A stretch of DNA of 39,580 nucleotides from DASXHD01 sp038239005 (GTDB lineage Bacteria; Myxococcota_A; Polyangia; Polyangiales; Polyangiaceae): NCBI GenBank assembly GCA_038239005.1, contig JBBSFE010000052.1, positions 1 through 39,580 on the forward strand, given 5' to 3'. Below the pieces are notes generated by a model that ran no database searches, had not been told where the DNA came from, and worked only from the letters and a program-made list of their open reading frames with translations. This document shows, piece by piece, positions 7,933-15,438 of this stretch; positions within the stretch are counted from its first letter, which is position 1, and the number at the start of each line of letters is the position of its first letter. Position numbers and translations under genes: made by a program.

Positions 7933-7948
7933 GGAGCGGCGAGAGCAT

Positions 7949-9526
7949 CTATCGCGCGAGGCGGCGACGCAAGCCCCCTACGATTTCTTCGAGCTCCGCG
8001 GACCGAACGGCCCACGCGACGACGAAGAACACGACGCCGAACACGCCGAGCGCGGCAACGCCTGGAATCACGTGCGACGACACCCCGACGAGGCGCGCCA
8101 CCGAATATGCGCAGACGCCCGCGATTGCGGAAGCGAGGATGACGCGAATCGCGGAGCTACCGACTTCGCCGGCTTCGAGACCTCCGAGCTTCTTGCGAAG
8201 GAAGACCGCGAGAAGGAGCATTTGAACCGCGCTCGAGCCGGCGACGGCCGCGCTGATTCCCGCTTGACCCATGGGCCCGCGAAGACCGAGGGCGAGCGCG
8301 ATGAACGCGACGAGATCGAGCGCGCTCACGATCACGGGCGTGCGCGTGTCACCGAGCGCGTAATAGACGGGCACGAGCTGGCGTACGACGGCCACGGTCC
8401 AAATCGCTCCGCCTTGCCACACGAGCGCACGCGCGGTTTCGTGCGACGCGACCGCATCGAACGCGCCCCGCTCGAACACCGCACGCACGATGGGCTCACC
8501 GAGCGCCGCAAGACCGACGCTGCAAGGAATCGCAACGAAGAGCGCGAGCCTCAAGCCGTGCGCGTACGTTTTGCGAAGCTCACCGAATTCTTTCTTTGCC
8601 GCGAACGTGGAGAGCGAAGGAAGGGCGGCCGTCGAGATGGCCATCACGAAGATGCCCTGCGGAAAATCGCAGAGACGCATCGCCCACGAAAAATAACTTT
8701 GCGAACCCTGCGGAAGCTCCGAGAGGAAGCGGCGTGAGAGGACGAGGTCGATGTAGTAAACGCCGATGCCGAACATCATCGGCGCCATGCGAGCGAGCGC
8801 GTCGCGCACGGCGGGGTCCGAAAACGCACCGAAGAATCGCGGGCGGGAGGCGTACCCAATCGCACGAAGTGCCGGGATTTGCGCCACGACCTGAAGTGCT
8901 CCGCCGACGAGTGCGCCGATACCGATCGCCCACACGCGATCGAATCCCGCGCGTTCGAGCGGGCCTGGCAAGAGAAGCGCGCACACGAGAAACGCAACGT
9001 TGAGAAGACCCGGTGCGAACGCAGCGACGGCGAATTTCCTTTTCGCATTGAGCGCCGCCATCCCGAGCGCGGCTGTGCCCATGAAGAAAATGTACGGAAA
9101 CACGATGCGCGTGAGCGTCACCGTGCGTTCGAACTCGCCGGTGCGCGCGTGATATCCGGACGCGAAGAGCTCGCAAAGTGGGCCCGCGAACGCGATGCCC
9201 GCGGCCGTGACGATCGTGAGCGCGACGAGCGACACGGCGCGAATGCGTGCGAAGAACTCACGGGCGGCGTCGTCACCGTCACTCGCGAGCTTCGCGCTCA
9301 GCACGGGCACGACCGAGCTCGCGACTGCACCTTCACCGAGTAGCTGGCGAAGCGCATTCGGAATCGTGAACGCGACGAAGAATGCGTCGGTCTCGGCACG
9401 CCCGAAAATGGCGGCGAGCGCGATGTCGCGAAACAACCCTAAAATCCGTGATGCGAGCGTGCCGAGGCCGACGATGCCCGCGCGGCCCGCAAGCTTGCGT
9501 CGCTCGAGCTCGCCCTCGCTTGCCAT
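7949..9526 (-). CDS. murJ: Lipid II flippase MurJ (MviN)
   Basis: The 525-residue integral membrane protein belongs to the MOP/MviN family. The N-terminus carries the characteristic R-I-L-G-L-F-R-D followed by F-G-R-A-E-T-D-A-F-F-V-A-F-T-I-P-N, and L-G-E-G-A-V-A-S-S-V-V-P-V. About fourteen hydrophobic helices span the protein. MurJ moves lipid II across the inner membrane for peptidoglycan synthesis. The ATG at 9526 shares its first base with the stop codon of the DUF971 gene (TGATG), which decides the start. The gene ends 16 bp before engB. Confidence 0.95.
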   Translation of the reverse strand: MASEGELERRKLAGRAGIVGLGTLASRILGLFRDIALAAIFGRAETDAFFVAFTIPNALRQLLGEGAVASSVVPVLSAKLASDGDDAAREFFARIRAVSLVALTIVTAAGIAFAGPLCELFASGYHARTGEFERTVTLTRIVFPYIFFMGTAALGMAALNAKRKFAVAAFAPGLLNVAFLVCALLLPGPLERAGFDRVWAIGIGALVGGALQVVAQIPALRAIGYASRPRFFGAFSDPAVRDALARMAPMMFGIGVYYIDLVLSRRFLSELPQGSQSYFSWAMRLCDFPQGIFVMAISTAALPSLSTFAAKKEFGELRKTYAHGLRLALFVAIPCSVGLAALGEPIVRAVFERGAFDAVASHETARALVWQGGAIWTVAVVRQLVPVYYALGDTRTPVIVSALDLVAFIALALGLRGPMGQAGISAAVAGSSAVQMLLLAVFLRKKLGGLEAGEVGSSAIRVILASAIAGVCAYSVARLVGVSSHVIPGVAALGVFGVVFFVVAWAVRSAELEEIVGGLRRRLAR

Positions 9527-9870
9527 CAGGCCCTCGGGATGGTCTCTCCGTGCGGACCGTTGCAAGTCGTGCACTGACAGAGCGCGCGCAAATAAATGTA
9601 GCTGTAGATGCCGCTCGCGTGGCTATCGGCCCACGTGATTTGGAGCGCGTAGTTGCCGACGGACTCGAGCTCGTCGATTTCGAGCGCTATGCCGGTCTGC
9701 TCGATGAACTTGATCGTACCGCTGTGCCCTTGGCAGCCGGCGCACGGGCAATAACCGCGAAGCACTTCGTGCGGAAGGACGCCCTTGTGCCCGTCGGCCC
9801 AGTCAATTTCGGTCGTGCGCGCGCCGCGTGGGGAGCGGATCGCTTTGGCGACGTGCTTCGGATCGGTCAT
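9526..9870 (-). CDS. DUF971 (gamma-butyrobetaine hydroxylase-like N-terminal) protein
   Basis: A 114-residue protein of the DUF971/GBBH-like N-terminal family: it has the typical sequence I-D-W-A-D-G-H-K-G-V-L-P-H-E-V-L-R-G, then I-A-L-E-I-D-E-L-E-S-V-G-N-Y-A-L-Q-I-T-W-A-D, and G-I-Y-S-Y-I-Y-L-R. Two Cys clusters stand out, C-P-C-A-G-C at residues 41-46 and C-Q-C-T-T-C at 98-103, which could together bind zinc or an iron-sulfur cluster. Stand-alone members of the family occur near iron-sulfur and cofactor genes, but their role is not settled. The ATG overlaps the stop of the PfkB-family gene (ATGA), and its own stop overlaps the murJ start (TGATG). Confidence 0.85.
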   Translation of the reverse strand: MTDPKHVAKAIRSPRGARTTEIDWADGHKGVLPHEVLRGYCPCAGCQGHSGTIKFIEQTGIALEIDELESVGNYALQITWADSHASGIYSYIYLRALCQCTTCNGPHGETIPRA

Positions 9871-10769
9871 GGGAGCTTGCAACCAACGACGCCCGTGACG
9901 GCGCCAACTTTGGAAACGGCCTGGCGGCCGAGCATATGCCCGACGGCCAGCGCGTCCGAAAAAACGGCGGAATCGCGCCACCCGGGCGTGCCGGGAAATG
10001 CGCCGCGTGACGTGAGAACGGCGAGCGCGCCGCCGAGAAATGCGTCGCCAGCGCCCGTTGCGTCGACGCATCGGGCAGCGCGCGCCCGTTTCTCGACCGT
10101 GCCGTGCTCGCCGATGGCGCGCGCGACCCCCGCGCCGGCCGTGATGAGCGCGGTTGCCCGAATCTTCGAGAGGAAGCGCTCTCCGCCGAGCGCGTCGAGA
10201 TCGGCCGTCGATGCTTTGACGAGCGCCGCGCGCGAAACGAGCTCGGCGATGCGCGATCGCATTTCGCGTTCGCTCTTCCACAAATGCGCGCGCACGTTGA
10301 GATCGACGACGAGATGCGCCTTCGCACGCGCGGCGAGCTCTACGAATCGCCACGTCGTCGCGCGCAGGTTCTTGCCGACGAGCGTGCTCGTTCCACACAC
10401 CGCGAAGCCCGCGCCGCGAAACGCGCTCGGGCGAACGAGCTTGGGCGTCAGCATCATGTCGGCGGTATCTCGTCGATAAAAGAGGAACGTCGGCTCACCA
10501 TCCGCGCGGCGCATGACGAACGCGAGGCCCGTGCGCTCGGGCAATCGTGCGATCGACGACACATCGACGCCCTCTTTCGCAATGAGCGCACGCAGCGCAT
10601 CACCAAATGCATCTGCCCCGACGGCGCCAATCACGCGCGAGCGAACACTAAGACGCGCGAGAACGACCGCGAGATTCGCGGGAGCTCCGCCGATCACGCG
10701 GCGATAGGTGTCCTGGTCGATTTCGAAAACGTCCCAAAGCACTTCCCCGAACGTGACGACGGCCTTCAT
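9867..10769 (-). CDS. PfkB family carbohydrate kinase
   Basis: The 300-residue protein has the ribokinase/PfkB fold signatures. The N-terminal G-G-A-P-A-N-L-A-V-V-L-A-R-L segment (27-40) is the first PfkB motif, and D-A-T-G-A-G-D-A-F-L-G-G (236-247) is the second, with the catalytic base at Asp242 and the anion hole before it. The opening M-K-A-V-V-T-F-G-E-V-L-W-D is like fructokinases. It phosphorylates a sugar or related alcohol with ATP; fructose is the best guess but is not proven. The start is fixed by an ATGA overlap with the recO stop, and its own stop overlaps the DUF971 start. Confidence 0.9.
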   Translation of the reverse strand: MKAVVTFGEVLWDVFEIDQDTYRRVIGGAPANLAVVLARLSVRSRVIGAVGADAFGDALRALIAKEGVDVSSIARLPERTGLAFVMRRADGEPTFLFYRRDTADMMLTPKLVRPSAFRGAGFAVCGTSTLVGKNLRATTWRFVELAARAKAHLVVDLNVRAHLWKSEREMRSRIAELVSRAALVKASTADLDALGGERFLSKIRATALITAGAGVARAIGEHGTVEKRARAARCVDATGAGDAFLGGALAVLTSRGAFPGTPGWRDSAVFSDALAVGHMLGRQAVSKVGAVTGVVGCKLP

Positions 10770-11485
10770 TCGACGAACCCCGCATGCGCTGCCATCGCCG
10801 CTTCGACGAGCTCGACGAGCGCGCGCGCGTGCGGCGTGACCGCTTCGAGGTTTCGCTCTTGCGCTGCAATGGCCGCGCGGCGAATCGGCGCGCGTAGGAG
10901 CGTCCGTGCGCCACCACACTTCTGGCAAACGATGCCGCCCTTTTCCGTGTCGAGCTGCGCGCTCGCGTCTTCCGGACACGGCGCGCCACATCGCACGCAT
11001 CGCTCGAGCTCGAGGCCCCAACCGACATCCGCGAGAAGCTTCAACCCCGCGACGGCGAGCTCCGCGTGCGGATCGGTTCCGCCCGCATCGAGCGCATCGA
11101 GCGTTGCGATGAGCGTCGCGAACGCATCGGGCTCGGGCGTCTTCGGTGGAAACATGTGACGCGCCCAACGCAAAAGCGTCCCTGCTGATTCGATCGCGTC
11201 GAGGCGCGTCAGCAAGTTCGTTCGAGGTCGTGTGATCAGCGCTTCTTTGAGCGTGACGAGCTCGGTGCCCTTGTCGTCGTAGCTCGTCGTGAGCGTGTGC
11301 ATCGGCTCGAGCGCGCCGAATCGTTTGCTGCCTTTTCGTACGCCTCGCGCGATCGCGGAGACCTTGCCTTCGCGCTCCGTGAGAAGCGTTGCGATGATGT
11401 CGGCCTCGCCAACCACCACATGGCGGACGAGGAGCGCTTCGGTCTTGACGTGTCGCGCGGCGCGACGCGCTACACGCGCAGGCAA
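10766..11485 (-). CDS. recO: DNA repair protein RecO
   Basis: The protein of up to 239 residues matches RecO: an N-terminal OB-fold (K-T-E-A-L-L-V-R-H-V-V-V-G-E-A-D-I-I-A-T-L-L-T, then V-S-A-I-A-R-G-V-R-K-G-S-K-R-F-G) followed by a helical domain with a zinc site, Cys163/Cys166 and Cys187/Cys190. RecO loads RecA on SSB-coated DNA in the RecF pathway. No ATG is available at a sensible position; the TTG at 11485, overlapping the upstream RodZ-like gene by 16 bp, keeps the complete OB-fold and is the best start. The 3' end overlaps the PfkB gene as ATGA. Confidence 0.9.
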   Translation of the reverse strand: MPARVARRAARHVKTEALLVRHVVVGEADIIATLLTEREGKVSAIARGVRKGSKRFGALEPMHTLTTSYDDKGTELVTLKEALITRPRTNLLTRLDAIESAGTLLRWARHMFPPKTPEPDAFATLIATLDALDAGGTDPHAELAVAGLKLLADVGWGLELERCVRCGAPCPEDASAQLDTEKGGIVCQKCGGARTLLRAPIRRAAIAAQERNLEAVTPHARALVELVEAAMAAHAGFVE

Positions 11486-11928
11486 TCGACTGCCGGCTGT
11501 GAGCCTCGCGGAGAGAGTGACGAGCCTCGTGAAAGCTCCGACGGCACGCCGTGTCCGCGCGGCGTCAGCACGATGGAGAGGGCGAGCGTCACGAGGATCA
11601 AAAGCACGACGAACGCGATCGCAACACCGAGCCGGCGATTGCCGTCGCGCACGGCCGTGACGGGCGACGTTGCCGGAAGAGCCGTGACGATGGGCGCGCT
11701 GCGTGTCGATGCGTAACGAGCAAGCACGGTCGCTGGCGCGATGCCGACGGCTTGCGCATACGCCTTCAAGAACCCGCGCACGAACACTTCGCCGGGCAAA
11801 TCATCGAAGCGATCGGCCTCCATGGCGTCGAGCGTGCCAACGGGAATTCGCGTGATGCGCGAGACCTCGGTCACGCTCATGCGCTTGCCAACGCGCCCTT
11901 CCTTGAGCATCGATCCGATGGTGTTCAA
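11470..11928 (-). CDS. RodZ-like helix-turn-helix membrane protein
   Basis: A 152-residue protein with an N-terminal RodZ-type HTH domain (I-G-S-M-L-K-E-G-R-V-G-K-R-M-S-V-T-E-V-S, later D-D-L-P-G-E-V-F-V-R-G-F-L-K-A-Y-A) and one transmembrane helix at about residues 99-121. The periplasmic part is only some 30 residues, so the C-terminal beta domain of full RodZ is absent. The family links MreB filaments to the cell wall machinery; this short form may do only the cytoplasmic part. The TTG at 11928 is chosen because it keeps the first HTH helix and overlaps the upstream stop as TTGA; the ATG at 11910 would cut into the domain. Confidence 0.8.
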   Translation of the reverse strand: MNTIGSMLKEGRVGKRMSVTEVSRITRIPVGTLDAMEADRFDDLPGEVFVRGFLKAYAQAVGIAPATVLARYASTRSAPIVTALPATSPVTAVRDGNRRLGVAIAFVVLLILVTLALSIVLTPRGHGVPSELSRGSSLSPRGSQPAVDCLRV

Positions 11929-12779
11929 GTGGCCTTTTCTACCATCGGCGTGCGATCGCCGGGCCAGGAAACCTTGGCGGGGCACGATTTGACGAGTTGC
12001 GCGGTGCAGATCTTCCCGGCCTCGGTCTCGATGGAGATATCGCGGCATTTGCCGAAATCACCGCACGCGAGCTCGGTGTGCCCGAGCTTCATCCGCACCT
12101 CGGCGCGCTCGCGCCACGCCTCTTGCAGGTTTTGGCAATCGGGGCTGTCGACCGCGAGAGCGCTCGAAAAGTTTTGCTCGGCGGTCGGAAGATCGCCTTT
12201 CTTTTCGTACGCCATGCCGAGGCGATAGAACCCCACGCAGAACTTCGGCTGCGTGATGGCGTTGCGAAGCGAAGCGATGCCTTCGTCGATGTGGCCGTCT
12301 TGGACTTGCGCCCAACCGAGGTTGCCCCACGCGAGGTGCGCTGCGTTGTACGAGGGATCCTTCACGAGCGGTTCGAGCGTCGTGATCGCTTCTTTGTATT
12401 TCAGCTCGAGGATGTAGATGTTGCCGAGCAGGTTGCGCGCATCGCGGAAGTGCGCGTCGCGCTCGAGCGTCTTTTTGGCGTAGCCCTCGGCTTCGGTCAT
12501 CTTGCAATCGGCGGCGTGGAGGCCTTCGTTGCCAGAGCAGAACGAGAGATAAATCGCGGACGTGAAGTAGAGCGCCTTCACGTTGGCTTCATCGAGCTTG
12601 TTTGCTTTGAGGATGTGGTCGAGCGCTTCGCGCGGGCGCGCCTTGTAGAAGTACTCGCGCGCCAAATCGTATTCGGCTTCGGACTGCCGCTCGGGGCTTT
12701 GCGCATGCGGTCCGGTCGATGCGCCCGACGAGCCGCACGCGGCGCAGAGCAAAACAGACACAAAACCGACCCAATGCAC
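11925..12779 (-). CDS. TPR lipoprotein, Tgl/PilF-like
   Basis: The 284-residue protein starts with a GTG at 12779 and a lipoprotein signal ending in L-L-C-A-A-C. The mature part is built of about five to six tetratricopeptide repeats (for example A-R-E-Y-F-Y-K-A-R-P-R-E-A-L-D-H-I-L-K-A, A-R-N-L-L-G-N-I-Y-I-L-E-L-K-Y-K-E-A, N-L-G-W-A-Q-V-Q-D-G-H-I-D-E-G-I-A-S-L). This architecture is that of PilF/PilW and myxobacterial Tgl, outer-membrane pilotins that help assemble the PilQ secretin of type IV pili. Extra cysteine pairs (F-C-S-G, A-D-C-K, P-D-C-Q, E-L-A-C-G-D-F-G-K-C) may form disulfides. The assignment to Tgl is inference from architecture; another TPR lipoprotein is possible. The gene heads the overlapping run to engB. 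Confidence 0.75.
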   Translation of the reverse strand: MHWVGFVSVLLCAACGSSGASTGPHAQSPERQSEAEYDLAREYFYKARPREALDHILKANKLDEANVKALYFTSAIYLSFCSGNEGLHAADCKMTEAEGYAKKTLERDAHFRDARNLLGNIYILELKYKEAITTLEPLVKDPSYNAAHLAWGNLGWAQVQDGHIDEGIASLRNAITQPKFCVGFYRLGMAYEKKGDLPTAEQNFSSALAVDSPDCQNLQEAWRERAEVRMKLGHTELACGDFGKCRDISIETEAGKICTAQLVKSCPAKVSWPGDRTPMVEKAT

Positions 12780-12836
12780 GGCCCTTGGCCTACCTGATGG
12801 CGGGTGTTACCGCAACGGGCAACGCCCTCGGCGGGA

Positions 12837-13517
12837 CTATTCGCCGCGGAGCTCGTCTTTGGTCGCGAGGAGCGCGTGCAGTCTTCGGAGCGCTTCGAGA
12901 TCGGGCAGCTCGATGCGTTCGCCCGAAATGCGCACGTAACCTTGATCGCGGAGGCGTTGCACGTCGCGCTTCACGCTGTCGACGTCGGCGCCTACGCGGC
13001 TCGCGAGCTCGACCGGCGACACCGCAAGCTCGAGTGGCGCCGAGCTCATGTCGGCGGGCGCGCTGCGCGTGGCGAGCTTCAGCAGTGCGCTCACGACTTT
13101 GTATTGGCTGCCCTTCAGCATGAGGATCTCGATTTGATCTTCTGCGTCGCGGACGCGCCTCACGAGCTGCTCGGTGACGCGTGCAGCGATGGCTGGATAG
13201 TTCACGAGCATCGAGCGAAACGTAGGTCGATCGAGCGCGATCCCGACGCCATCGACGAGCGCGACGGCCGTAGAGCTACGCGCAGCCGAATCAAGCAGCG
13301 CGGACTCGCCGAAGAGATCACCCGGCTTCAGCACCATCAAGCTCCGATCGACCGATCGCACGCGCTTCTGCAAACGCACGCGCCCATCTTGCAAAAGAAA
13401 CGCCTCGCCCGCCGGATCGTTCTCGCGGAAGATCACTTCACCTGCTGCGAACGTGCGTCCGTAGCGCGCCACGAGGCGCTCCTGATCTGCCGCACCGAGC
13501 TCGTCGTTCTCGCTCAC
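12837..13517 (-). CDS. Crp/Fnr family transcriptional regulator
   Basis: The 226-residue protein has an N-terminal cyclic-nucleotide-binding-type beta barrel (G-E-V-I-F-R-E-N-D-P-A-G-E-A-F-L-L-Q-D-G, L-K-P-G-D-L-F-G-E-S-A-L-L) and a C-terminal winged helix (P-V-E-L-A-S-R-V-G-A-D-V-D-S-V-K-R-D-V-Q). The P-G-D-L-F-G-E-S-A stretch resembles the phosphate-binding cassette of cyclic-nucleotide-binding proteins, but the Arg and Ser/Thr contacts are only partly kept (A-R-S-S-T-A-V-A), so cAMP or c-di-GMP binding is uncertain. No FNR-type N-terminal cysteines are seen, so it is not an oxygen sensor of the Fnr type. The start is a GTG at 13517. It sits 12 bp after hisB and may be co-transcribed with it. 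Confidence 0.88.
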   Translation of the reverse strand: MSENDELGAADQERLVARYGRTFAAGEVIFRENDPAGEAFLLQDGRVRLQKRVRSVDRSLMVLKPGDLFGESALLDSAARSSTAVALVDGVGIALDRPTFRSMLVNYPAIAARVTEQLVRRVRDAEDQIEILMLKGSQYKVVSALLKLATRSAPADMSSAPLELAVSPVELASRVGADVDSVKRDVQRLRDQGYVRISGERIELPDLEALRRLHALLATKDELRGE

Positions 13518-13529
13518 GAAGCACCCAGA

Positions 13530-14123
13530 CTAAGGCTCTAGTGTCCCTTTGGTCGAGGGGATCCCGCCCGCGCGTGGTTCGATGCGTGTGGCTTGGCAAA
13601 GAGCCTTTGCAAAGGCCTTGAAACAGATTTCGACGATGTGGTGGAGGTTCTGACCCTTCTCGAGCTGAACGTGCAGATTGCAACTAGCTCCGCGCGCAAA
13701 ACCTTCGAAGAACACCTCGGCGAGCTCCGTGTCGAAGGTGCCGAGCTTGGCTTTCGGCAGTGCGACGTCCCACACGAAGAACGTTCGCCCACACAAATCG
13801 AGCGACGCCGATGCGCGTGCTTCGTCCATCGGAAGCGTCGACCATCCGTAACGCGCGATTGAAGCCTTGTCGCCGAGCGCGCGCGCCACGGCTTGGCCGA
13901 TCAGCATCGCGACGTCTTCGGTCGTGTGATGCCCGTCGATGTCGACATCGCCCTTGGCGTTCACTTTCAAATCGAAGAGCCCATGCCGCGCAATCTGCTC
14001 GAGCATGTGCGACAAAAACGGAAGCGGCGTCTTGATGTCGTAAACGCCGGTCCCATCGAGATTCAACGTGACCTCGATGTCCGTCTCTTTCGTCGCGCGG
14101 TGCACGGTCGCGCTGCGGGCCAT
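13530..14123 (-). CDS. hisB: Imidazoleglycerol-phosphate dehydratase (HisB)
   Basis: The 197-residue monofunctional enzyme has the IGPD length and motifs: the N-terminal A-T-V-H-R-A-T-K-E-T-D-I, P-F-L-S-H-M-L-E-Q-I-A-R-H, the first metal motif H-H-T-T-E-D at 65-70, and the second H-H-I-V-E at 161-165, then F-K-A-F-A-K-A-L. It removes water from imidazole glycerol phosphate in histidine biosynthesis, using a manganese cluster. No phosphatase domain is fused, unlike the enterobacterial HisB. No other his gene is in the window, so the pathway genes are dispersed here. Confidence 0.96.
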   Translation of the reverse strand: MARSATVHRATKETDIEVTLNLDGTGVYDIKTPLPFLSHMLEQIARHGLFDLKVNAKGDVDIDGHHTTEDVAMLIGQAVARALGDKASIARYGWSTLPMDEARASASLDLCGRTFFVWDVALPKAKLGTFDTELAEVFFEGFARGASCNLHVQLEKGQNLHHIVEICFKAFAKALCQATRIEPRAGGIPSTKGTLEP

Positions 14124-14193
14124 CTCACGAGTCTTTCACGCGCTCGGGGCGAGGGCCAAGAACGCGTTCTCAGGACATCTTTCGTGAACTTCG

Positions 14194-14274
14194 TGCGAAG
14201 GAGGGGACTTGAACCCCTACGGGTCGCCCCGCTAGCACCTCAAGCTAGTGCGTCTGCCATTCCGCCACCTTCGC
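14194..14274 (-). tRNA. tRNA-Leu (anticodon GAG)
   Basis: On the minus strand the acceptor stem GCGAAGG/CCTTCGC, a long variable arm, anticodon stem CTAGC/GCTAG around TTGAGGT, and T-arm AGGGG/CCCCT around TTCAAGT form a class II tRNA of 81 nt with discriminator A. The anticodon GAG reads leucine CTC/CTT. The 3' CCA is not encoded. Confidence 0.95.
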
Positions 14275-14361
14275 GAGTGGGACTGGGGAGGTAAAACAGA
14301 TCCTTCACTGACGTCAAGGCCTCCGCACCCTGACGCATCCAACTCATCCTGTTTGGTGGGG

Positions 14362-15438
14362 TCAGCCGGCGGTGCGGACGCGGGCCAAGAGAGTGACGAG
14401 CTCGCCTACCTCGAAGGGTTTGCGGAGCCACGCCGCGCCTTCCATGCCTTCGGGGAGGGCTTCGGCGCTGCCGGTGATGAAGACAATGGCGGCGTCTTTT
14501 GCCTCGCGCTTGACGAGGTCGAGCGCGCCCGCGATGTCGCTGGCGATGGGCGATAGATCGACGAGGACCGCGTCGCAGCGAGCGTCGATTCGCTCGGCAA
14601 GCTCTGCCGCAGTGCGTGCGATGGTGACCTCGGCGCCGCGTGCGGTGAGCGCTGATTCGAGGAGATCGGTGACGTCGTTGTCGTCTTCGACGATGAGCAC
14701 GCGTGTGCCGGCGAGAACTTGCAGCTTCGGGCGCGATGGGCGCGCTTCGAGCGAGCCCGAGGAGAGCGTCGTGACGGTGGGCACGTCCCGCGGCCACGTC
14801 ACGCGGAAGGTTGCGCCGGCGATTGCGCCTACTTTGTCGAGCAAACGCAGATCGCCGCCAGCCGCACGTGCGATCGCGCGCGCATGACGAAGGCCAACGC
14901 CGGCACCGCCTTTACGCGTCGAGTCACCTTCGAAAATCGAGAACGTGCGCTCGCTCGAGACGCCGGGGCCGTCGTCTTCCACGTCGACGACGACCTCACG
15001 CGCGCTCGCCGTGGTGACGATTCGCAAATCGGTGCCTTTGGGCGCGTGCGCGAGAGCGTTCAGCGCGAGGTTCGTGACGATTTGCGCGAGGTCTTCGCCC
15101 AGCGGAATGCGGCAGGTCTCGCCCGCTGGAAGCGGCGAGCTTTTGCGCGAAATGCGTATGTTGGCGCGATCGGCTTCGAGGGCAAGCGCCTCGACGACCT
15201 CGCCGAGCACGGCGTCGAGCTCGGCGTCACCGGGGGGCGGCACCTTCGCGCCGATCGCACGCCGCGCGAGATCGCGCGCGGCACGTGCGCGCTGCTCGAC
15301 GATGCGAAGTGCGTGCCGAACATCGTCGGGCTCGGCGCTCGGATCGCGCGCTTCGGCGACCCAACCGAGAAGCACCGTCAGCGCGTTCGACACCTCGTGC
15401 AGCGCGCCGAGAGTGTCGCGCTTGGGATCGTCGCTCAC
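14362..15438 (-). CDS. Soluble histidine kinase fused to a receiver domain
   Basis: The 358-residue protein opens directly with a short dimerisation/phosphoacceptor helix, H14 in L-H-E-V-S-N-A-L, then a HATPase domain (N127 in N-L-A-L-N-A-L-A-H, G1 D-D-G-P-G at 155-159, G2 G-A-G-V-G-L near 179-184). A receiver domain follows from about 245, with acidic Glu251/Asp252/Asp253, phosphoacceptor Asp294, Thr322 and Lys340. No sensor or membrane segment is present, so input must come from a partner. The GTG start at 15438 overlaps the SPFH-1 stop as GTGA, which links translation to the flotillin-like gene and suggests that the membrane-domain proteins are its partners. The H-box H-E-V-S-N is an HExxN type as in many hybrid kinases. 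Confidence 0.88.
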   Translation of the reverse strand: MSDDPKRDTLGALHEVSNALTVLLGWVAEARDPSAEPDDVRHALRIVEQRARAARDLARRAIGAKVPPPGDAELDAVLGEVVEALALEADRANIRISRKSSPLPAGETCRIPLGEDLAQIVTNLALNALAHAPKGTDLRIVTTASAREVVVDVEDDGPGVSSERTFSIFEGDSTRKGGAGVGLRHARAIARAAGGDLRLLDKVGAIAGATFRVTWPRDVPTVTTLSSGSLEARPSRPKLQVLAGTRVLIVEDDNDVTDLLESALTARGAEVTIARTAAELAERIDARCDAVLVDLSPIASDIAGALDLVKREAKDAAIVFITGSAEALPEGMEGAAWLRKPFEVGELVTLLARVRTAG

